A stretch of 64,000 bases of DNA, taken from contig NC_079885.1 of the NCBI RefSeq assembly GCF_029227915.1, positions 25,483,001 to 25,547,000 on the forward strand, given 5' to 3'. The position numbers and the translations under genes are program-made. Source of the DNA: Hydractinia symbiolongicarpus. Lineage: Eukaryota; Cnidaria; Hydrozoa; Anthoathecata; Hydractiniidae. How positions within the stretch are numbered: the first letter of the stretch is position 1; each line of letters opens with the position of its first letter. This document shows, one piece after another, positions 10,901 through 25,900 of this stretch. Below the pieces are notes generated by a model. The model saw nothing but the letters and a program-made list of their open reading frames with translations, was not told where the DNA came from and made no database searches.

Positions 10901-13900
10901 ATTTTTTCACTTTTCCAGCTATTTTCGACGAGAAGATTATACTATTGGGACCTTGAATTACTTAAATATTTTGATAACAAACATATTGATAAAACAGATT
11001 GGTTAAATATTAATTCTAATTCTTTCAGAACAATCCTGAAACTTAACCCTTACCAATATTTTGGAAAATGATAATAGTTCTGATTGGAAAATTTTTGATC
11101 TTTTTCTGACATTTTGCAAAAAGACTAAATATGCCGACATTTTAACTATAATTACAAAATTTCTGACATGTCCAGTCATTCCTGACAAAATGGACAAAAA
11201 TAATGATGATATTATTCTTCTTATAATAAAAAAGCGTGCAGTTCTTTATTTCTATAAAAATTATTATTTTTAAAAGACTTTCAACGACATAATTGTTAAT
11301 AATGTGAACACATTTTATACGAAAATCGTAACGATGGCGTAAACTGTCGTCGTAAGCCGTCGCAAGCCGTAAAAATGTTTGTTCACAAACGTTAAATATT
11401 CCAATCGTCGAAATCATAAAACAATTTTTTGTAAGCGACAGAAATACGACAGTCATTTAATGAGGATTGAAAAATTAATAAAAATGACACTTATTATTTT
11501 TATTTATAATTGTTTATTTAAGAAATAAATAAAACGTTTAATTTATTTATAAAATGACGCTTATTAAAATGGCAGACGTTGACAGTTTATAAATAGAAGT
11601 CCAAACTATTACGTAGTTGTCATTTTTAATTATCTTATTTACGAGTTGGATCGGAAGTATTAGAGGAGCGTGCAACAAAACAACAAACGTACAGATCTGA
11701 GATGTCAGTAGCTACAAGGGATATTATGGACGGTAATTACAAGTGACAGGCGTTTCTGAGGTGCAAACACGTTTGTCAATGATTTTAACGAAGTATAAAC
11801 AACAACAACGACACCAACTGAATCAAAGGCATCAGAAGAGTTTCAAGAAGAATACTTAAATTTTACATCATACTTAAAAAACAGATTGATTTCATATGAA
11901 AGAGCTTGAAAAGTGAACTCTCTCTACCTTGAACTTGTGAGGGACTAGACATCTGTTTAGGGTGAAAATTTGAGAGAGAGAAAGGATATAGGGACAAAAA
12001 AATCAGGCTAGATACCAAAATATTTGTTCTAGTTAGGGAGTTAGAGAGTTTGATACAGATATAGAGAATGTTCGAGGAGATAAAGTCCAGGTACCAGGGA
12101 TAATATAGAAGGGCATTTCAAATAACACGTTTCAGTTTGATTGATAAGTATTTTCAGAGCATTACCGCATAAGAAGAAAAATTAAATCTCCTAACAACCA
12201 CATTTAAAGAATGAATTACACCTAATACACAAGTATTGCCGAATGCAGAGAATAAAAATAACATCATAGAGAATTTAAAAAAAAAAAACTTGCGAATAAT
12301 ACTGGCGAACAACAAAGGACTATATCAAGAAAAGTGAGTGAATATAGGCTTTTCTACTTAGTTGGTCTATCATAAAAAGACTTTAGGTACAAATTTCTTA
12401 GGTACAAATTTTTCGTGTGACAATTTATTTCTATACCATTCTACCTGTTCGCACAACGCACAAGCATTGACTTCATAAAAGCCACATATTATGGAAATTT
12501 ATCAAATTTCTACCTTTTTTACAGGACCAGCCATGTCAATATGCAACCAGGAGATAGGACATGAAAAACCAATGTGAGAACCTGCAAGGAGAAAAATTAA
12601 AGGGAAAATAAATTACCTTAAATTCGACCGGGTACGCCATGTCAATGTGTAACCATACGCCCGTAAATTGAAATCCAATATGTGCACCTGAAACGCGTGT
12701 AAATTAAAAACCTCAACTATTTGCAGGTTTAATTAAAAGAGTCGCTAATCGCAGAGTTAATTTCACGACTTACTGATTGCAGGGTTAATGGTAATATTGT
12801 GGTGATGAACGATAGGATTTTGTTCCCGAAATAACAATAACGAGTTTGGTCAAAACAAAAACAAACTGCAAAACAAACGTATGCAAAAAGTAAGAAAACA
12901 GCTTCGCGGTTACACGTGAAAAATTTTTCATTAAAACAGTAAAAATACTAAGAATAGGGGGTTAAATTGCGCGGGTTAAAAATAGTTTTTGATATTTCAC
13001 ATGGTGTCTAATTTCACGGCTCAACATGAACCTATTAACATTGAAAAACTATCGACTTCGTGTAAAAACACAACATGTTGGCTATTAGTTCGGCAGACGA
13101 AATACAAACCATACTTACCGATAAATAATCCTGCGCATGACACTTGAGCATTACTGCGATTCTAAAAACAACAGATTGTCTTAATTAGATATGATCAACA
13201 GGAAGAGGTCACACTTTTTTTCTTTTAGGGCTGAATTTTATAAAATTTGACACTTTCGTATATTAGTTGTTTATTCTCAACGACAGAACTTTGCGACAAG
13301 ACTCGCTGAATAAAGCCTGTTTAAAGAAGAATAGGGATCAACACACAGTATTTTAATATTTTCAATACCACCAAGATAACTAAACGACATTTGTTGTTGA
13401 CGTTTCTTTATTTTGAATAAAAGAAACGTACCTTTACAGAGTTCTTCATATCTGCAACGCAACTGGTGAATTCATCAAAATGAAGTTCCGGCGTGTAAGG
13501 GACTGGGAACTAAACAAAAGAACAACCTGGGTGTTGAGTTATCGACCATACGTATTTTCTTATAAGCAACCATATGAATTCCACTCGCAACGATTCGTGT
13601 TCGACGTTACATGAAGACAATGCAAACAAAATCTACCACGAATTTGACGTGATGGTCGCTTTTCAGAATTTAAGTTTAAGATTCATCCAGAACATTTCCC
13701 AGTTAATTGGTTTAACAAAGAATTACTCAAGACGCAACGGAATATAAAAAATGCTATTGCTGTTCGCAGAGTAACATATTCTAGTGAAAAGGCTTCGATA
13801 ATACAGTAGCTTCAATCGATTTTTTTGATATGTATATCGCATTTCTGGGAGTTGCCATAAAAAATTGGTCGCAATTTTCTATCAAATTCGTGCAACTCTC

Positions 13901-16900
13901 ACTAAAATTGATAATAAACAGCCAATTCTTACCTTTTTTAAACATCTAACAAAAAACGTTCAGACTAAAAATATGAAAGAAAAAAGACAACGCATAACAT
14001 ACCACCAAATCACCACTGATTCTTCCCGCTTTCGAGCAACTTGTTTCACAATCCTCGTTGTTTGTTAAAATGGCTGCATGATAAGCTCCTGTTGCTATGC
14101 CCTGAGCACCAGTTAGTGTTGCCATGTCAACAATAATATCAGCTTTTAAATCCTTTTTCGCATATGCTACCTAAAGGGAGAAAATAACAATCACCAAATA
14201 CGAAATGATGGTTCCCAGTGCTGACTATTAACTAGTTACGATTAAGAGCTGTAAATTTTATCAAATAAAATTCGGCGAACGCTAACTGTTAACGATTTGT
14301 AGAAATAGGTTTAAGGGAATATAAGTAAAAAAATAAAATTGGTATAACATGGATTGTAGAGTAAAAACCAAGATCAGGGTTAAAAATGATTGTGCTTCCG
14401 TTCTAAACGAGCGGTAAAAAAATTAAAGTAGTTTCTAACACCTTTAAAAATATATTATTTGAGGTCAAAAGTGTTTGGACATCAAGTCAAGTGTACAACA
14501 TACTTACTCCATCACCAAGTACCAGTCTACCTTCTGCGTCAGTGTTGTTAATCTCAACAGTACTGAATAAATAAACAAATAAACAAGTGAACAACGAAAC
14601 AAATAAAGTCATGTTCCCTTAACATGCTCTGAATACGGCATTCACGCTAATAGTGAAGGGTTCAGCTCTCTAATTTTTCATAAATCTACTAATATAATAC
14701 ATAACAAGATTGCTGCGAGCTTTTGTGTGCGATAGGAAAGCGACCAAGCGCTTGCTTTATGATTATGACTTTTCAGTATTTCTTCATATAAAGTAAACAA
14801 CTTACAGTCCAGAGTACAATGTATGTACATCGTCAGGCCTTGTTGCTAACGGACCTACTGCGTTCTCAGCTAAACAAAAGACTGCGTGGAGATTTTCTTT
14901 GAATCCCTAAAATAAAACGTTTTTGTAGTATTCACTATCTCAATATAAAGATGTTCTTTGCTGGTTAAAATATTGTATGTTCCGTTAACCAATCAGTATC
15001 CTTGACGCACAACAGAGCGAAAAATAAGTTTGCATTTAACAAGACACACCGTAGTGCCGCAAATTGTAATTCTTCAATATCATTTTGTATTATACACAGC
15101 TATAAACAAGAGAACATGAACCAAATTTATTCAGCACATTGAACAACCAGGGTAAAACTACTTGGAAGAAACAAAATGTTAAAACAACACTTACAGCTTT
15201 CACTGCAGCACGAAAAGCTCCTAATATGGCTGCAGCACCACCACAATCTCGTTTCATGCCAGGCATGCTGTTCTAAAATGATAAAAACAAAATCGTAAGA
15301 TAATAAAACGCGATAAAATAACTACAACCTATACAAAGGGTACTGTTAACATTTTTGTACCACAAAATACAAACAACACAGCGCAGTTGGAGCGTTACAT
15401 GAAAATTATGGCATAGTATGAAACTAAGGTATGGTACTGTCATCACAATGCATCACTACAAAACAAATTATAAAAGTGAGACTCCCTTTGTTGGCTTTTA
15501 TTGGTAGTAGAGGACCAGATCAGAGTTTTTTATAAGAAAGTATTAACGAAAAATCAAGGGATCCAAGAAAATGGTTTGAGATAATAAAAGCTCAAGTTAT
15601 CAGGCGTTCGAGTTACCGGGAGTGGTAAATGATATGCACTTTTTTACAATATTTTGCTAGTCGCGAAATACATTTTTCTTTAGTAATTGGAACCTCCATA
15701 CAAGCGTCAGGTCATTACGACAACAAGAATGTCGTGGTATTATATAATTTCCAAAATACATACGTTAGCAAAAACTAAAATAGTTAAATCTGCATATGGT
15801 ACGAATAATGTTTGAAAGAACTTTCTGGTTAATAACAGAATTCTTCATAAACAATCAATTACTCGTTTACGTCACGAAAATTTTAATATTTTGTCCATGT
15901 AGTTAGTTATTTTTCAATTTTGACACCGGTGTTGAAGGCAGTCGCTTGTATAAAAATAACTCATGAAACACCATTTTACTGCTACGATTCGATTTTGAGA
16001 TTCATTGAACGCCTTGATATGCACAACATTGAGCAACAATCTTAAACAAAATAAACTATAAATTCCACAGACTAACATACAGTAACCCAGTGAACAGATA
16101 TACCCCCTCTATCCTCTATATCAATGCTGAAATAGACTCTTGAAAGTGTTTACCCACGATACTGTGCCTTCTACATTATTAGAAAGGTGTTTCGTCTCAT
16201 CATATTTTGTCCAGGATTGAAGGTTAAAAAAGAAATGGCAAGGAAGATCGATTTGGTATGACAGACAAAAAAATGTAAAAAGGAGGGCGAAGCTAATTAC
16301 CTACATTTCTCTAAGATATCTTTGCACTTAAAAAATTCTTGTCTTATAGAAATGACATCAATTGCCCAATGTACAACAACGTACCACAATGCACAACAAC
16401 GTACCACAATGCACAACAACGTACCACAATGCACAACCACGTACCACAATGCACAACCACGTACCACAATGCACAACAACGTACCACAATGCACAACAAT
16501 GTACAATGTACAACAATGCACAACAATGTACAACAATGCACAATAACGTACAACAATGCACAACAATATACAACAACGTACAACAATGTACAACAATGCA
16601 CAATAACGTACAATAATGCACAACAATATACAACAATAGGACGGTTTCCATAAGCAAGATTATTCAGATTTGACAACAAAACGGCAATAGGAGGTAGATT
16701 TATTTCAACAAACGTTGCAAAACAATTTAGGGATATTATTAGAAAGCAAGCTTAAGGTTAAACGTAGAACATGATAGTTTAGTAGGCGACGTTTCAGGAG
16801 ATCCTTCTCCCATCATTTCAAAGTTATCATTCTGGACAGTTCCAAGAAGCAACATCGGCTTGTAAGAAAATTTCATCTCAGACAGGTTGAAAAAAAAAGA

Positions 16901-19900
16901 TGCAGACCTATCAATAAGGGGAGAGCAATTGCTCTTGCTCACGCAAAGGCTCGCCCAATTCTGAGAAATGAGAAACTAGCTGAGCCATTAATTGCTCCCC
17001 CATATCCAAAAATAGCTGACTGAGCAATATCAATTCATCTCACATAGATGTTCTTCCTTATTATTTACAGTAAAAAAGAACCGAAATATATAAAAAATAT
17101 ATAAAAAAAGATAAAATAAAATGATACAAAATATGCGTTTATAAACTTATTCTGATTGCTCATTTTAAATTATTGTAACCTTGGGGGAGCGATTTATTGC
17201 TTGGGTGTTATTTTCTCATTGATAGGCCTGAAATGATAAGAAAAAGCTTTATAAAGATTTGGTCATCGAGAGATTTGTATGGCACAAACTTCTGTCAAAA
17301 ACGACACAAACATTTGAATTGAACCGTAAAGCCGCATATTATATCGATATTTAAAGTTAAAACAGTCCTTTACACAAAATTAAAAAAAAATCCTCGACAT
17401 TCCACGAATTGTAGAAAAAAAATAATTATCGCAAAAGCAACAAGTCAAAGCACAAATAACTGATTGAAAATGAAACAACTTTAATTACAAATATCAAAAT
17501 GTGAACCATATCAGATTTAGAAAGTAGGCAATCATCAAAATAGGAAAAAACCCTGATGTAAAAAAACCACAAGCATTTGTTTTCTCGTAAATAATATGGT
17601 ATTTCTTTGATGGGAATCATGACCTGATGCAACACAAAGCTAAAAAAATAAATCCTAAAATCGGGGATTATTAGAATTAGCTCTTGCAATTCTAGAAAAC
17701 CCAATTATTTTTTCCAAAAAACAACAACAACAAAAAACAAAAAAAAAAAACAAGGAAAAAAGCATGGTTTTCCAGATTGCCAGGCTGACTGTGAATTTTG
17801 CACATTTTTAAAAAATAATTAAATATTGAACAAAATCAACACAATGCTTTTGATGAAAACAGCTGATAACTGTATACCTCGAATAAAGAGAAACCATTCT
17901 CGTTGACCTATATATGCTGGCAGGTGTTTTTTATTTTGTAATATAATATGTAAAACAAAACAAAAAAGTTGCAGGCGAAACATTAATATGAGAAAATGAG
18001 AATCAAAAACAAACTTTGTAAAGAGAATAAGGTGATTATGATTTCATAGAAGAGAAATAAGCATGATGTATGGTGAAAACAATGAAAGTTTGAAGTTTGG
18101 TTGAATGAATATGTGTGAGCAGGGAAAAAATACATTTGTAACAAAAAAGTTTGGAGTTTCCCAAAAAGGGTTTTTTCAGATAAAGAAAGGTTGACTGAAG
18201 GTTTTTTTATTTACTTAAATATTTCTATATTTAATTTATATATTGATTGTTTATTATTTATTTTCCTATTTATTATTTGTATATTTAGGACTTTATTTCT
18301 CAAAGATCTTTTAATTTTTAGGTCTGTGTATGTATACGCATCAAAATAAATATATTAAAAGAAAGGAAAATATATAATTATGAACGAAAATAAAAAAGCT
18401 TTACAACAAAAAGAAAATCTTCACTTTTATAATAACCTGCAGCATTTTTTTATTTTTTATCAAGCTTTCTTTTCAAAAATGACGTTAACCACGAAATGCT
18501 GAAAAGCATTGTGTTTATAGCGCTGAGAAAAATAATACTAATAACAAAATTCAGCGAAGTTTCATTCATTAACCTATTAATATAGCTATTGATATAATAT
18601 TGGGTATGTGATTATACGTAGACTTATAAATTTTTCTATCAGGATAGATCAGTAATTATGAATAACAGAATAGTTATATATAAAGGATGAAGAAAACTAT
18701 AAACAAAAATACTTCAGATATCCACAAAGTTACTAGGAGTTTCTCCACTGTTTTGGATTTTGGCATTTTGCTCTAATGTAAACAAGTAAAAATGAAAGAA
18801 GTCAAAAGAAAAGACTACAGTTAGATTGATATATTTTCAAGAAATAGTTTGACTAATATCTAAAATTAGTTATGAACAAAACGATATGAAGCAATTTTGA
18901 AATTTATTAAAAAAAAATATTTCTTTTAAATACTAAGAAAGAAAGATATTGCACGTTTATTAGGAATGTATTTTTTATTCTTGTGATCTATTTATTTCTC
19001 AGTTTTGATTGTCCCAAATCATATTAGCCGGGTATAACACAGAAGTCGGTCGCTCACAAAATCTATAAGATATATTGTATGCAAATATAATGTGTCTCAA
19101 ACAGCACCACTTCTTCCTCCAGTTAAAAAGGATATGATCATTTTTTGTGCATAGTATAAATTATTCAAAACAAACAAAAAGAAATATAAAAAAAGGCTTT
19201 TTTTAAAAAAATGTTTTTATCAACACGAAAAACAGTAAAACATTTGTAAAGTTTTATTTATCACGTTTCAAAAAGAATCCAATCATCAAAGTCTCTGGCA
19301 TATCATTTAGCAGATAAATTCATGTGGGTGAAGCAACCATTCACTTACTTAACAGTAACCAGTCTGATGATGGGTTCTACACGATGTACTAGAAATTAGA
19401 TCCTGTTACACGACAACATTAATTGCATATTCTTAAATTTGTAGATCATATAAATAGAACTTCACTTTTACTTAGTTTCAAACAAACTGACTTTTATTTA
19501 AACAACCCTTGCACATGCAGAGTATGTTTGAATGTTTGTATTCTGTAATAAAAATTTATAACAGTAAAAAAATCTCAGAGAAGGTAAAATCATGTTTAAC
19601 TTTTCGTAAAAACATCTACTAATATATGTCCCAAGTATAAAATTTTATGCTTGTTCATTCATTTTTAGTGAGAGAACGTAAATGCTGAATAAGCAGAACA
19701 GAATAGTTATGAATGGAATGACAACAAAGTCGACAAAAGACACTAAAAGTTATACCACAGACCCTCTGCTTATTTACATCTGTGGAAGCGCGGAAAGCGA
19801 CACTAAAACAGCTTTACGTGACGGGCTGTCCAATTACAGTTTTGTAAGATGCAACTTGAGCACATCGAACAAACACAATTTCACAGAAAACTGCATTGCT

Positions 19901-22900
19901 ATTGTAAATGCCAAATTATTTATTTTTATATTGGACAGAAAATCCATCATGAGCACTGAATGCCTAAGTTTGCTAGGTACAGCTGTAGCTTATGACATAC
20001 CAGTGGTGGCTGTTCGAGAAATTGGATATGCATTACCCTTAACGCTACCGAAACAATATGCATCAACGGAAATCATAGATCGTTCCCGAATAAATGAACA
20101 TTCCATCAAAAATGAACATTTGGCAACAATTACAACACTGGATCAAATATTGAAAACATTATCTACTCAAACTATTATTTATCACGAGCACATACACAGC
20201 AAATGCGTGAAAACAATTTTACATATTGCAAAAACAAAAAGCAAAAGCATATCTTTTTTTGATCAATACAGGACTCATTACATAAACGAGAAAGCACCTT
20301 CACCAGAACAAAACACGCCAATGACAACTTTGATTATAGAGCCATGGCCTCCAAAATATGACGTCAGAGCAGCAAACACAACTGCTAAGAAATCTACTGA
20401 CAAGCACAACCATAAACAAACAAATAATGTAATTATACAGAAACAAAAGCTTAAACATTCACTAGACTTAAATGAACACAAAAACAAAAAAGTGTCGTCA
20501 ACACCATCACCAAAACAAGTAAGAAAAGTTAAAAGCAACAAAAATTCTCCTTCAGATATAAAGTTCTCTTCTTCTAGTGAGCCAATAAAAGCATTTAGAG
20601 ATACCACAAAAGAATCCAAAAATGATAATGGTGAAAAAAATTCACACGAAGGAGAAAATAAACACATACCAATCAGAAAATTTCGATCAAATACGCTCAC
20701 TAAACCTATTGAACCACCAAGAGGCATTATACGACGACAGTCAAGTCTTCCAAACATTGCAACAAATTATTTAGTAACGGATCCAGTAAAAAGCGAACCA
20801 ACAATCTACCATTTTCCAATGTCACCAAGACTAACTGTACGCTTAACTAACACGTATGTATCACCAAGATCGAGTCTTTTGGGAGATGCTGAACAAATTC
20901 ATTTATCTCGCATATGTTCACCAATTGATTTTGTAGGGGAAGATATATAGAAATGTGTAAGCTTTCTGATATTGTGAAATGAAATTCCCACCCAATAAAA
21001 ATAAAAATGGCTGCTGTGTAATTTATCTCTACCGTTATAGAAATTGAATATTTATTTAACAATAAACTTGTAATTTTTATTCATTTCTAAACATGGTAGG
21101 GTTGAATCGTAGAGTTCGTAATTCTCCCAGTATCAAAAGTCTCTCATGACCTAAAAATTATGTGAGATCTCAATGTGAAAGAAATAGACCATTAGCTAGT
21201 TATAAGGCTTGTCTGCTTATTTTGGTTTATAAAAAATGTTGGTACTATTTTTAAAGCAACAAAATAAAATATATTGTTATCAGTAATACTTCCCAATATG
21301 CACCGTTTTTCCTAAATTAAGTTATGAATCTCTAGCGTACGTAAATTTATAAAAACAAGATTTGAATAAACTCTTACAGCTTTGTACCTTTCAAAGTAAC
21401 AAATTTAGGCAAAAATGCACACTTTTTTTAAGAAATCAAAATAAACCGTTCGTATTGTAGAATCTGAGAAAAAATAGTTTCTCAGTAAAACACGAGTTCA
21501 TGTAATTAGTAAAAAAAACATAGGAAATAGCTTTGCTGCAATGGCAAGGTCACATAAAGTGGTACCTTCGTTTCCTCTATGAAATCCTGATAAAAAATAA
21601 CCATTGTATAGTGCACATATCTGTTTGTGCTATTTTAATCAACAAAAATTGAAATTGGTTGAAGGCAAGAAAGTAACGCAGAAGGAAGTTATGCAAAATA
21701 ATACTTTATGACAAAAACAATTATTTTTAGCCAAGTATGTAATGATCAACCCTTTTGGAAGAAACTTACCTTGTCTTTTATGGATAAACCTCCAGTATCA
21801 TAAACAATGCCCTTTCCACACCATGCAATATTTTTGGTTGCCCCTTCTGGCTTATAGCTTAACACAGCCAGTGCAGGTAAATGTATGGCTGCTTTCCCAA
21901 CACCATAAATGCCTACATAAAAACAATAACAGTTATTCTTTCACATTCTTTATGAGCAGAACTAGACATGAAATAGATCATCCTTACAGACAATATGAAA
22001 CGTTCTTTTTTTTCTTTATCACATTTGGATGTAAAAAAACTGTATGGTTCACTTTCATCACAAACTCTTTCTGATTAACATACTTCTAGCTACTAAGTGA
22101 ACATTACCTCCGAAACCTTTTTTGCTAAGCTCTTCTCCTTGTATGATAAAAGGTTCTATGTTAACTTCCTTACCAACAGTACGAATTTCCTAAATAATAT
22201 ATATTCTGTTCTTACTTCTGTCTAAAATGGTAAGAAGCTAATTTAATAAACCAGTTATTCGTTTTGAAGTTCTTGTAGAAGCTTTAAAAATATTTAGTAT
22301 TGAAATATTTGCATATAAGAAAAAGAGATTTGAAGAAAAAAAAAAAAGCAAATTATTTACTCATTTTGCAAAACGCGAAGAAAACCTTGCAAACCCGATG
22401 TTTCATGCGTATAAAACATTGGGTTTAAAAAAATGACAAAACAACAACAACAACAACAGCAATAACAAAAACAGGAACAACCAGGTTTTGTTAATGGTGT
22501 TACCTAAAAGAACACCACCAGTTGTATTAAGTAATGTTTTAAACCCTCTCGCTAGATGATTTTGAACTTCCAGATCCATTTGCTTTTAAGAGACTTACAT
22601 ATCCACTTCCCTAAGAAGCATTGATATGCAAGTGACAAAGTGTAAAAACAAGAACTAAATAAAAGCTATGTGGAACTGGAAACATGAGAACAAAATATAC
22701 CTACCTCAAGAAATGCATCTGTGTGCATTTCGTTACAAGGAACATCGACAATTTTCGCAGCCAATCTGACAGATTGTGAAGCAGCATGCAAGCAATCGAT
22801 TTCGTCATCTTGCAAAGGTGATTTATCTGCCCCAATGAAAACAAATTCAACAGTAATTGTTACATCATTGTCACTGGAACCTGTTTTAGTATTGTATAAT

Positions 22901-25900
22901 GGAAAAACACGAGGAACTGCACAACCAAGAGCAAAAGCAGATTCACGTTCACAAACAATCTAAAATAAAAAAAATGCTCCGCTGATAGATCGCTTCCTGT
23001 ATCTCTTATAATAATACGGAGACTGTGTCTGTCCATAACAGGCAAAGTGGATATCGTCATTTTCCTTTGATGTCGCTGAAAAACTTATGTCTAATAAGTT
23101 AAGTTTTCTGATGTTACGGGGCGACGTCAATAACACTACTTTAACGTCAATATCCTATCAATTTGGGTAAGTTTCCTAAACCTGGGAGATCAAATCCGTT
23201 TCGGAATGGATGAGTTGATGACGTCATCTAAAAACCTTCAAACCTTAATATCTCCGCAACTGCTCGTAAAAAGTACATAATCCTATACATTTTCTTGATC
23301 AGTGTTTCAAGATCTATAAGATGAAGGCAACAAGTATACAAATTTCTAAAAAATTTTTTTAGTATTTTAGCAGTTGCTGACTTCAGCAAAATTTTCAAAC
23401 CCTTTATATCTCATTAACCGCTCATCAAAAGCACATGATCATATACATTTTCTTGATCAGCAGTTTAAGCTCTACATATTATAGGCAACGAATAAACTAA
23501 ATTTCGCCAATTTTTTTCTTTTTTTTTGTATCTGCACTGCTGTCATCTCCAAAAAACTTAAAACAACCTATTTTTCCATTTTCCTTCTCATCATCATCAT
23601 CATCATTCTCGGCTTAACGTCCGTTTTCCATGCTAGCATGGGTTGGACGGGGTTTATTAATGACCCTCTTCCAATCTGATCTAGACTGTGTTAGATCCAA
23701 ACTCAACTTCCTCTGTATCAAGTCTGTCCTTATAACCTCCTGCCAAGTCTTTCTCGGTCTGCCTCTGGGCTTTGCCCCAGGAACTATCAAGTCTCTACAC
23801 TTACTTACCCAATTATCCTCCTCCATTTTTTCCAAGTGCCCCAGCCAGTTCAATCTTCTTATCTGGATAACATCTTTAATTCTACGGAGACTTAGCCTGC
23901 TTCTTAACTCATCTGAACTCTTTCTGTCTCTCAGACTGGCATTACACATCCACCTAACCATTCTCATATCATTCCTATCTAAACGGTCAAGATCTTCCTG
24001 CTTCACTGCCCATGTCTCACTACCATACAACATAACACTTCTTACATAGGCCTCATACAACCTACCTTTTACCTCAATTGACAGGACTCTGCTAGTCAAC
24101 AAAGGAAGTAACTCTCTGAACTTTTTTTCAAGCAGAACCTATCCTGCAAGTAACACTTCTACCAACACCCCCTTCACTGCCCAACATATCACCTAAGTAA
24201 CAGAAGTTCTCAACTATCTCTAACACTGTTGTACATCATTAAAGCTGGAAATACTTCATTCTCTATAATCTCACATTTGCAACGCTTGCATACAAACTGT
24301 ATGTCAGCTCTTAACCTTCCACTAATACTACTGCACTTCTTATGTACCCAATGCTTGCAAGTCTGACAAAAAATTGAGTTACTACCAACCCCTTTCCTGC
24401 AAACTCCACAAGGCCACTTTCCAACTACAAGGTCACACTTGGCTGCAATGCTACTAATCATGACTTTAGACTTTGCTGTGTTTACCTTTAGCCCTTTCTC
24501 TTCTAGTCCTTTCTTCCACTTCTCAAACTTTTTAACTAATTCTTCCATCGACTCTGCTATAAGAACCAAATCATCTGCATACAATAACTCCCATGGACAA
24601 CCTGTTCTGAACTCCATCGACAGTGCTTCTAAGACTAGAATAAACAACAAAGGACTAAGTACAGAACCCTGATGTACACCAACATTTACACTAAATTCAT
24701 CCTTAAGTGAATGGTTAAACCTGACACGACTTCTAGCATTGCTGTACATAGACTGTACCATCGTAACTAGCCACTCATCCACACCTAATTTTCTCATAGC
24801 CCACCAAATAACTTCACGTGGCACTCTATCAAAAGCTTTCTCTAAATCTACAAAGGCAAAATAGAGATTCTTTCTCTTTCCTAAATACTTTTCCTGAAGC
24901 TGTCTGAGTAAAAATATTGCATCTGTAGTGCCACACCCTGGAACAAAACCAAATCGCATCTTATCTATATCAATTCTTTCTCTAAGTAACTTATCAATCA
25001 CTCTTTCAATAACTTTCATTACTTGATCAACCAACTTCAAACCTCTATAGTTACCCCTTTCTAATGCATCACCCTTGCCCTTGAAACAATTCACTATTAC
25101 ACTCGACTGCCACTCACTTGGAATAGCACCATCATTTATAATATGGTTAGCAAGACTTGTAATAAGCTCAACTCCAATATATCCAGATATCCATATATCC
25201 TTCAGCTTCCAGACTTTTCGACGGGGCCTGTACTTTTCCTTGGCTTCTTTAACACTCTTCAAGATAATATCACAAACCAGCAACCTATGCTGGGAAACAC
25301 ACTCTTCCCCCGATATAACTTTCATGTCCTTCACCACTTTTTTGTCTGCCTTTCTAACCAGGAAGTAATCTATCTGTGTCTTACAACCACCTGACTCATA
25401 TGTTATCAGCCTACTGTGTCTCTTACTGAATGATGTGTTGCAAACCACCATGTCCGTTGCCATTCCAAACTCAAGCAATCTCTCCCCTTCCTTATTTCTG
25501 CTCCCAAATCCATAGCCTCCATGCACACCTCTATAACCTTCAGATGACTTCCCAACATGACCATTAAAGTCGCCGCCCACCATGACAAGTTCAGTGTCTC
25601 CAAACTTTGATGTGACTGCTATTAACTCATCATAAAACTTATCTTTATCTTCCTCACTGAGTCCATACTGTGGAGCATAAACTGACAGAAAAGTGAAAAT
25701 CCTATTACCTATAAAAAACTTTATCACTATAATACGACTATTAACACGCATAACATCTATTACTTTTTCTACCCACTTCTCTGCAACGAATATGCCAACT
25801 CCTCCATATCCATCACTATTACCAATCCAAAAAAGCTTATACCTTGCCCTCCTACCTTCCACAAATCTCACTGAAGCTCCTCTCCACCTAACTTCCTGAA

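Noticed and set aside
11142-11456. 104-codon minus-strand frame in the NPEPL1 last intron
   Set aside because: Low-complexity Phe/Ile/Lys-rich translation of AT-rich DNA; no splice sites consistent with NPEPL1 and no recognisable family.
16297-16679. Overlapping open frames on both strands with Cys/Val- or Asn/Gln/Thr-rich products
   Set aside because: They are all translations of the 20-bp minisatellite.
20278-20757. 159-codon frame on the minus strand
   Set aside because: Complement of the lysine/serine-rich half of the nested gene; composition is hydrophobic and Cys/Phe-rich as expected for a shadow.
22721-22963. 80-codon plus-strand frame
   Set aside because: Complement of NPEPL1 exon 3.
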